Shown here: one piece after another, positions 14,583 through 18,194 of the stretch
Position numbering within the stretch: position 1 is the stretch's first letter
How the letters are laid out: each line of letters starts with the position of its first letter
NCBI GenBank assembly: GCA_964413525.1
Contig: CAYPTI010000026.1
Location: 1 to 18,194, forward strand
Length of the DNA stretch: 18,194 bases
Reading direction: 5' to 3'
Source of the DNA: CAYPTI01 sp964413525 [NCBI: uncultured bacterium]
GTDB lineage: Bacteria; T1Sed10-126
Translations under genes and position numbers: made by a program
The notes under the pieces: generated by a model
What the model saw: the letters and a program-made list of their open reading frames with translations, nothing else
Database searches by the model: none
What the model was told of the DNA's origin: nothing

Positions 14583-15611
14583 TCATGGAGAGAGATACTG
14601 GTCGGCGGCCATGAGGAACCAGCCCTGACCGTAGGAGGTTACCCCGAGGGGAGCGTCCGGTCCGCCCGGAGGCACCGCAACCCGGCGCACAGCCCCTTTC
14701 TCATTGACGGTTCCAAGGCAAACTTCAAGGGCCCGGTACGCGGCGTCACGAAAGGTTTCACCCAGCAATCCCATCTCGTGACCGCGGAGAAAACAGTAGG
14801 TGTACTGAAGAGAAGCGGACGTTTCCAGCGGAGAGTCGGGGTAATCCAGGATGTGGTACCAGAGCCCGGAACCACCCTGGCGTTCCAGCAGCGCCTCAGC
14901 CTGGTCCTGAAGGATGTCTTCCACGGTTGACCGGGAAGGGTGATCTTCGGGGAGGCAGGAAAGCGTGTCGATCATTCCAGCCGTCGCCCAACCGTTCCCA
15001 CGGGCCCAGAGAGAACTCTCGGGATAGGTGTTGGGGGATTCCCTCCATTCATGTCGGAACAGGCCCGTATGGGGATCCTGCAGATGTTTCGCGTGGGTTT
15101 CGATGTGGTTGACCGCCTCCTCGAATCCACGTTCGTCGCCGGTGATTCGGGCGTACTTGGAGAAGAACGGACAGACCATGTAAATTGAATCCACCCAGAG
15201 AGCCACCGGTCCGGTGGTGTAAGAAATTCCTCCGTCCTGACTTCGTTTGGCTTCGTCCACGAGGTAGGTGAACTGACGGCGGGCCGCGTCCAGGTACCGG
15301 TCTTCTCCGGTCCGGTCGTAGAACTCAAGGACTCCGTGGCCCATGGTGGCCGGTTCGCACTGAGCTCGGTGAGGATCCTCCCCGAGGAGCCAGGGTTTCG
15401 GATCGTCGTAATTAAACTTTCCCTCGTCCGATTGAGTCGCGACGGTTCGGTCGACAATCCGCCGAGCCTCCTCAACGTATTTGTCCTCGTTGAGGGTGAG
15501 CAGCCCGTTGACCGCCGTACCTTTTTCCCAGTCTTCGTTTTCCATGTCACGCTCGAGTAGAAAATCTGCCACGCGAAGGGATAGTGCTCGTAATCGGTCG
15601 GAGTCAATCAT
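14583..15611 (-). CDS. GH105/GH88-like unsaturated glucuronyl/rhamnogalacturonyl hydrolase
   Basis: The 342-residue (alpha/alpha)6-barrel protein has the family landmarks in order. WEKGTAVNGLL lies near 28-38. LWVDSIYMVCPFF (139-150) carries the likely catalytic Asp141, equivalent to Asp143 of YteR. HEWRESPNTYP (187-197) and the signature WARGNGW (202-208) follow, with TSASLQYTYCFLRG and GVTSYGQGWFLMA at the end. These enzymes release the unsaturated uronic acid left on oligosaccharides after polysaccharide lyases. No signal peptide is seen, so it should act in the cytoplasm on imported oligosaccharides. The ATG at 15611 is preceded by AGGAG about 13 nt away. It is the first gene of the - strand cluster, 115 bp ahead of the LLM gene; a functional link to the importer is not obvious. 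The family assignment is good, the exact glycan unknown. Confidence 0.82.
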   Translation of the reverse strand: MIDSDRLRALSLRVADFLLERDMENEDWEKGTAVNGLLTLNEDKYVEEARRIVDRTVATQSDEGKFNYDDPKPWLLGEDPHRAQCEPATMGHGVLEFYDRTGEDRYLDAARRQFTYLVDEAKRSQDGGISYTTGPVALWVDSIYMVCPFFSKYARITGDERGFEEAVNHIETHAKHLQDPHTGLFRHEWRESPNTYPESSLWARGNGWATAGMIDTLSCLPEDHPSRSTVEDILQDQAEALLERQGGSGLWYHILDYPDSPLETSASLQYTYCFLRGHEMGLLGETFRDAAYRALEVCLGTVNEKGAVRRVAVPPGGPDAPLGVTSYGQGWFLMAADQYLSP

Positions 15612-15691
15612 CGGCTCGTTTTCACTCCTGAAATCGGTTCATGAAGTGGGGTTCGGCGACCGTTTACAAACGACAGAATATGCAACAGCGA

Positions 15692-15720
15692 AAGGTATTC
15701 TGACCTTATTTGACTGTCAA
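15692..15720 (-). promoter_or_regulatory. Candidate promoter with overlapping palindrome for the GH105-like gene
   Basis: On the - strand a perfect TTGACA (15720-15715) is followed after 17 nt by TACCTT (15697-15692, weak -10). The -35 lies inside TTGAC-T-GTCAA (15710-15720), a perfect 5-1-5 inverted repeat, so a repressor bound there would block the promoter. Confidence 0.4.
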
Positions 15721-15833
15721 GTTACGTCCGACCGATCGGGGAACAGATGGCGGTGAAAAGGAGCGCTTTCCCGGCGAACTTCTTAAACCAACAGACCCGG
15801 TCTATTTCTCCCATCCGGCCTCAACAACCGATC

Positions 15834-15862
15834 TTGCGCAGGAACGGGAATTTGTTTATTTT
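15834..15862 (+). promoter_or_regulatory. Candidate promoter for the DUF898-M48 pair
   Basis: TTGCGC (15834-15839, 4 of 6), a 17-nt spacer and TATTTT (15857-15862, 4 of 6) precede the ATG at 15900 by a typical distance. The divergent 288-bp gap (15612-15899) holds this and the opposite promoter but no gene or RNA I can support. Confidence 0.35.
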
Positions 15863-15899
15863 GAAATGCAATTGAACTGTCCCCGGAGAGGAACCCCGA

Positions 15900-16925
15900 A
15901 TGGTGGAATCAACCAACTCTAACCCGCCCCCTGAGCCGGAGAATTTTCCCACTGTTTCCGATACGTCCCGATCGGTACCGGTGCAAGTATTTGAGTGGAC
16001 CGGCGATCTGACGGAATTATTCAAGATCGAGCTGGTGAACCTGTTTCTCCAGATCCTGACCCTGGGGATTTATTATTTCTGGGCCAAGACCCGCGTGCGC
16101 AATTACATCTGGTCCTCCACCACCGCGTTGTCCAGCGAGGACCGGATCCAGTACACCGGTCGGGGATTTGAGTTGTTCTGGGCGTTTCTCCGGGTGGTGG
16201 TCCCCTTCGTGGGGCTGGTGGCGCTGGTTGAGTTCGTCGACCTCGGAATGGGGGTCGACGCCATCCTTTCCCTTGCCTTCCTGGTCGTCTTGGTGGTGGG
16301 TTGGGACCTGGGGAAGTGGTACGGCCGCCGGTACCTGTACAGCCGGACCACGTGGCGCGGGATCCGGTTCGGCCTCACCGGCCGTGGGTTCTCCTACGTG
16401 ATCCGTCACCTCGCCGGACGCCTCCTCTCCACGGTTACCCTCGGGCTGCTGTATCCGCGCTACCGTCACTGGGTGGTGGATTACGTGGTCAACAACACCT
16501 GGTTCGGCGATGAGAAGCTGGAGTACGACGGGACGGTCTCCGGCATGTACGATCGCTACTGGGTGTACTGGATCCTGAGCTGGTTCACCTTCGGGTTGTC
16601 CTGGATCTGGTGGTACGCGCGGGAACAGCGGTTCATCGCCTCCCGGACGACCCTCCAGGGGCGCCGGTTTTCCATGGATCACGACGGCGGGGACCTGTTT
16701 CGGCTGAAGCTGGGCAACCTGCTGATCATGATCGTTACCCTCGGGCTGGGCGGATTCTGGATCCGGGTGAGAAACGCCCGGTTCGTTGCCGAGCACCTGT
16801 TTGTCGAAAGCGAACCGGAGGTCGAAACGATCGCGCAGTCCTCGGAGGATGTTCCCTCCACCGGTGAGGGTCTGATCGAGCTGTTCAGTGGACACATTCC
16901 GATGTTTGGGCTGATGAAACTCTGA
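15900..16925 (+). CDS. DUF898/YjgN-family multi-pass membrane protein
   Basis: The 341-residue protein has a 30-residue polar N-terminus and then four related blocks. Each is a hydrophobic span with a TLG or TFG turn followed by a W/Y-rich amphipathic piece: LQILTLGIYYFWAKTRVRNY, LLSTVTLGLLYPRYRHW, WFTFGLSWIWWYAREQRF and MIVTLGLGGFWIRVRNARF. This internal repetition is the hallmark of YjgN/DUF898 inner-membrane proteins, whose function is not established. The ATG at 15900 is preceded by GGAGAGG at about 9 nt. The C-terminus (STGEGLIELF and 13 more residues) is close to the family's usual Gly-Glu-Gly ending, with a slightly longer tail. The stop TGA overlaps the proposed CTG start of the M48 gene, and a DUF898-M48 pairing is, to my knowledge, recurrent in Gram-negative bacteria. 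Confidence 0.85.
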   Translation: MVESTNSNPPPEPENFPTVSDTSRSVPVQVFEWTGDLTELFKIELVNLFLQILTLGIYYFWAKTRVRNYIWSSTTALSSEDRIQYTGRGFELFWAFLRVVVPFVGLVALVEFVDLGMGVDAILSLAFLVVLVVGWDLGKWYGRRYLYSRTTWRGIRFGLTGRGFSYVIRHLAGRLLSTVTLGLLYPRYRHWVVDYVVNNTWFGDEKLEYDGTVSGMYDRYWVYWILSWFTFGLSWIWWYAREQRFIASRTTLQGRRFSMDHDGGDLFRLKLGNLLIMIVTLGLGGFWIRVRNARFVAEHLFVESEPEVETIAQSSEDVPSTGEGLIELFSGHIPMFGLMKL

Positions 16926-17989
16926 CCGGTGCCCTGGAAGCCGATTATTTTGACGAGAAGACCGCCGACAAGCAGCCGGTCCGGGTCCGGTTCCGGGGCG
17001 GTGCCCTGCAGATTTGCACCCCGGAAGGAGATTCGTTCCGGACCTGGCATCCGGAGGAGTTTTCCGTCGAAGGGGGACATGTCGCCGGGGAACCGCTGCG
17101 GGTGGTCCATTCGGAGGGAGGACAGCTTCATTTTGTAAATCCCGATGCCGCCCGGGCGAAACTTCAATTGACCGGCAACCTGTCCGGACCTCACACTTGG
17201 TTTTCGGACCGGTCGGTTCGTTCGCAACTGCTTGTCTGGTCGGGGCTGACCGCCGGGATCCTGGGGTTGATGGTCCTGCTCATACCTCTGCTGGCCGAAC
17301 CCATCGCCCGCTCGGCCCCCGAGCCCGCTCATGACTGGCTGGGTCGTCAGGTGCTCACGGCGGTCGAGCAACAGTTCGGGGTCTGTGAGGATCCGGAAGC
17401 GGAAGCCGTCCTGGCGGGGTTTGTCGACATCCTGCGTGAGGAATCGGCCACCTCCACCGAGATTTCCCTTTCGTTCGTGGAGCACGAGATGCCCAACGCC
17501 CTGGCGGCTCCCGGGGGGAACGTGGTGGTGTTCACGGGGTTGATGAATCTGATCGAGGAACCGGAGGAACTGGCCGCCGTGGTGAGCCACGAGATCGCCC
17601 ACGTGGAGCACCGCCATCCCAGTTCGGGTCTGATCCGGTCGATGGGTTTCCGGTTCCTGGCCTCGGCGGTGTTCGGGGACTTTTCCTTCGCCGCTCAGAT
17701 GGGCCACGTCCTGCTGAACCACTCCTACACCCGGGAGAACGAACTGGAGGCGGATGCCCGCGGCGTCCACTACCTAAACCGCGCGGGGTACTCCTCGACG
17801 GGAATGAAAACCGCGTTCGAACGAATGCAGCGATCGGTTGGCGAGCAATCCATGCCTTACCTGTCCACCCACCCATCGTTCGATCGGCGCATCGACCGGC
17901 TGGAGGACCTCGTCCGGTCGGGCGACCCGCCTTTCACCAGAACGGAATGGGATCGGCTTCGGGACCTCTGTTCCCGAGAGGAAGAGTGA
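16922..17989 (+). CDS. M48-family metalloprotease with N-terminal DUF7092-like domain; non-canonical start
   Basis: The protease part is unambiguous. The zinc site HEIAH is in VVSHEIAHVEHRHP (His223, Glu224, His227, numbering from 16922), and the third ligand is Glu274 in ENELEADARG. One membrane segment, SGLTAGILGLMVLLIPLLAE, lies near 107-126, which fits an anchored envelope protease. The earliest standard start is GTG 17102, giving 295 residues. The 60 codons before it still read as protein (ADYFDEKTADKQPVRVRF, then WHPEEFSVEGGHVAGEPLRV) and match the small beta domain (DUF7092 type) usual at the front of these proteases. In that stretch, back to the in-frame stop at 16865, there is no ATG, GTG or TTG. 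CTG at 16922 overlaps the DUF898 stop as CTGA and is my choice, giving 355 residues. A sequencing indel is the alternative. It is co-transcribed with DUF898. Confidence 0.85.
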   Translation: MTGALEADYFDEKTADKQPVRVRFRGGALQICTPEGDSFRTWHPEEFSVEGGHVAGEPLRVVHSEGGQLHFVNPDAARAKLQLTGNLSGPHTWFSDRSVRSQLLVWSGLTAGILGLMVLLIPLLAEPIARSAPEPAHDWLGRQVLTAVEQQFGVCEDPEAEAVLAGFVDILREESATSTEISLSFVEHEMPNALAAPGGNVVVFTGLMNLIEEPEELAAVVSHEIAHVEHRHPSSGLIRSMGFRFLASAVFGDFSFAAQMGHVLLNHSYTRENELEADARGVHYLNRAGYSSTGMKTAFERMQRSVGEQSMPYLSTHPSFDRRIDRLEDLVRSGDPPFTRTEWDRLRDLCSREEE

Positions 17990-18089
17990 GTGAGGGAATC
18001 ACCAACGACCCTGAACGACGGGAAGCATTCCGAGAGGACGTCGGTTCCCGGACGGGGAGGGAGACCGGACGAATGACCGTCTTGTGAGC

Positions 18090-18108
18090 GTCGAACCAAC
18101 GGTTCGAC
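18090..18108 (+). terminator. Hairpin after the M48 gene, probable terminator
   Basis: GTCGAACC-AAC-GGTTCGAC is a perfect 8-bp stem with a 3-nt loop, 100 nt after the M48 stop, followed by the partly T-rich CATCGTTTGTTC. The U tract is imperfect. The remaining 18109-18194 shows a TTGACT at 18174-18179 near the edge but no gene that can be called. Confidence 0.5.
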
Positions 18109-18194
18109 CATCGTTTGTTCGCCGGTTGTTTGGACGTATCCTATGCTCGGGCGTCGGACGGGGAACCGGGCCGTTGACTGATTGCGTCTACGGT

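Noticed and set aside
16017-17770. Long antisense frames over the DUF898 and M48 genes
   Set aside because: Their sequences are Pro/Gly/His/Gln-rich without motifs, while the + strand shows DUF898 repeats and the HEIAH zinc site.
18174-18194. TTGACT at the window end as a -35 box for a next gene
   Set aside because: The matching -10 would lie at or beyond the window edge, so it cannot be evaluated.

Overview
The window is a gene-dense stretch of bacterial chromosome of moderately high GC. It probably comes from a Gram-negative organism: both solute-binding proteins carry ordinary type I signal peptides ending in AxS-like sites rather than lipoprotein boxes, and ABC-importer, DUF898/YjgN and M48 genes are present. 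The pair of a variant SDR and a DapA-like protein, beside a GH105-type hydrolase, is familiar to me from uncultured groups such as Latescibacterota, Poribacteria and Planctomycetota. That is an impression, not a taxonomic call. I saw no tRNA, rRNA, CRISPR array, insertion sequence or phage gene.

Layout. The + strand opens with the 3' end of a SnoaL/DUF4440-like gene (1-167), then a divergent Nramp-like transporter (390-1619). A convergent M20 metallopeptidase lies at 1843-3003 on the - strand. A divergent + strand pair follows: an SDR-family protein whose YxxxK lysine is a cysteine (3296-4327) and a DapA-fold protein (4349-5389). From 5498 to 15611 everything is on the - strand. In transcription order this is a GH105-like hydrolase, a luciferase-like (LLM) flavin monooxygenase, then an ABC importer as permease, binding protein and ATPase. 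A two-domain GNAT acetyltransferase comes next, then a PYROXD2/phytoene-desaturase-like flavoprotein overlapping an iron-containing alcohol dehydrogenase by 4 nt, and finally a second, orphan binding protein paralogous to the first. The + strand resumes with a DUF898/YjgN membrane protein (15900-16925) directly coupled to an M48 protease (16922-17989), then a terminator-like hairpin.

How the genes may work together. The - strand cluster reads as scavenging of a small organic compound. A TauA/SsuA/NMT1-type importer plus an LLM monooxygenase resembles the ssu (sulfonate) arrangement, but the substrate cannot be read from sequence. The flavoprotein/alcohol dehydrogenase pair could act on alcohol or aldehyde intermediates. 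The SDR and DapA-like pair, with the GH105-like hydrolase 9 kb away, points loosely to sugar-acid or keto-acid metabolism. The DUF898-M48 pair looks like an envelope quality-control or transport unit.

The most unusual observations are these: an Nramp homologue without its metal-binding motifs; an SDR without its catalytic lysine, in the same frame as the DapA-like gene behind a single TGA; an M48 gene whose conserved-looking N-terminal domain has no ATG/GTG/TTG start, only a CTG overlapping the previous stop; and two paralogous binding proteins around three non-transport genes, served by one permease/ATPase set. No clearly new defence, mobile or RNA system was found.
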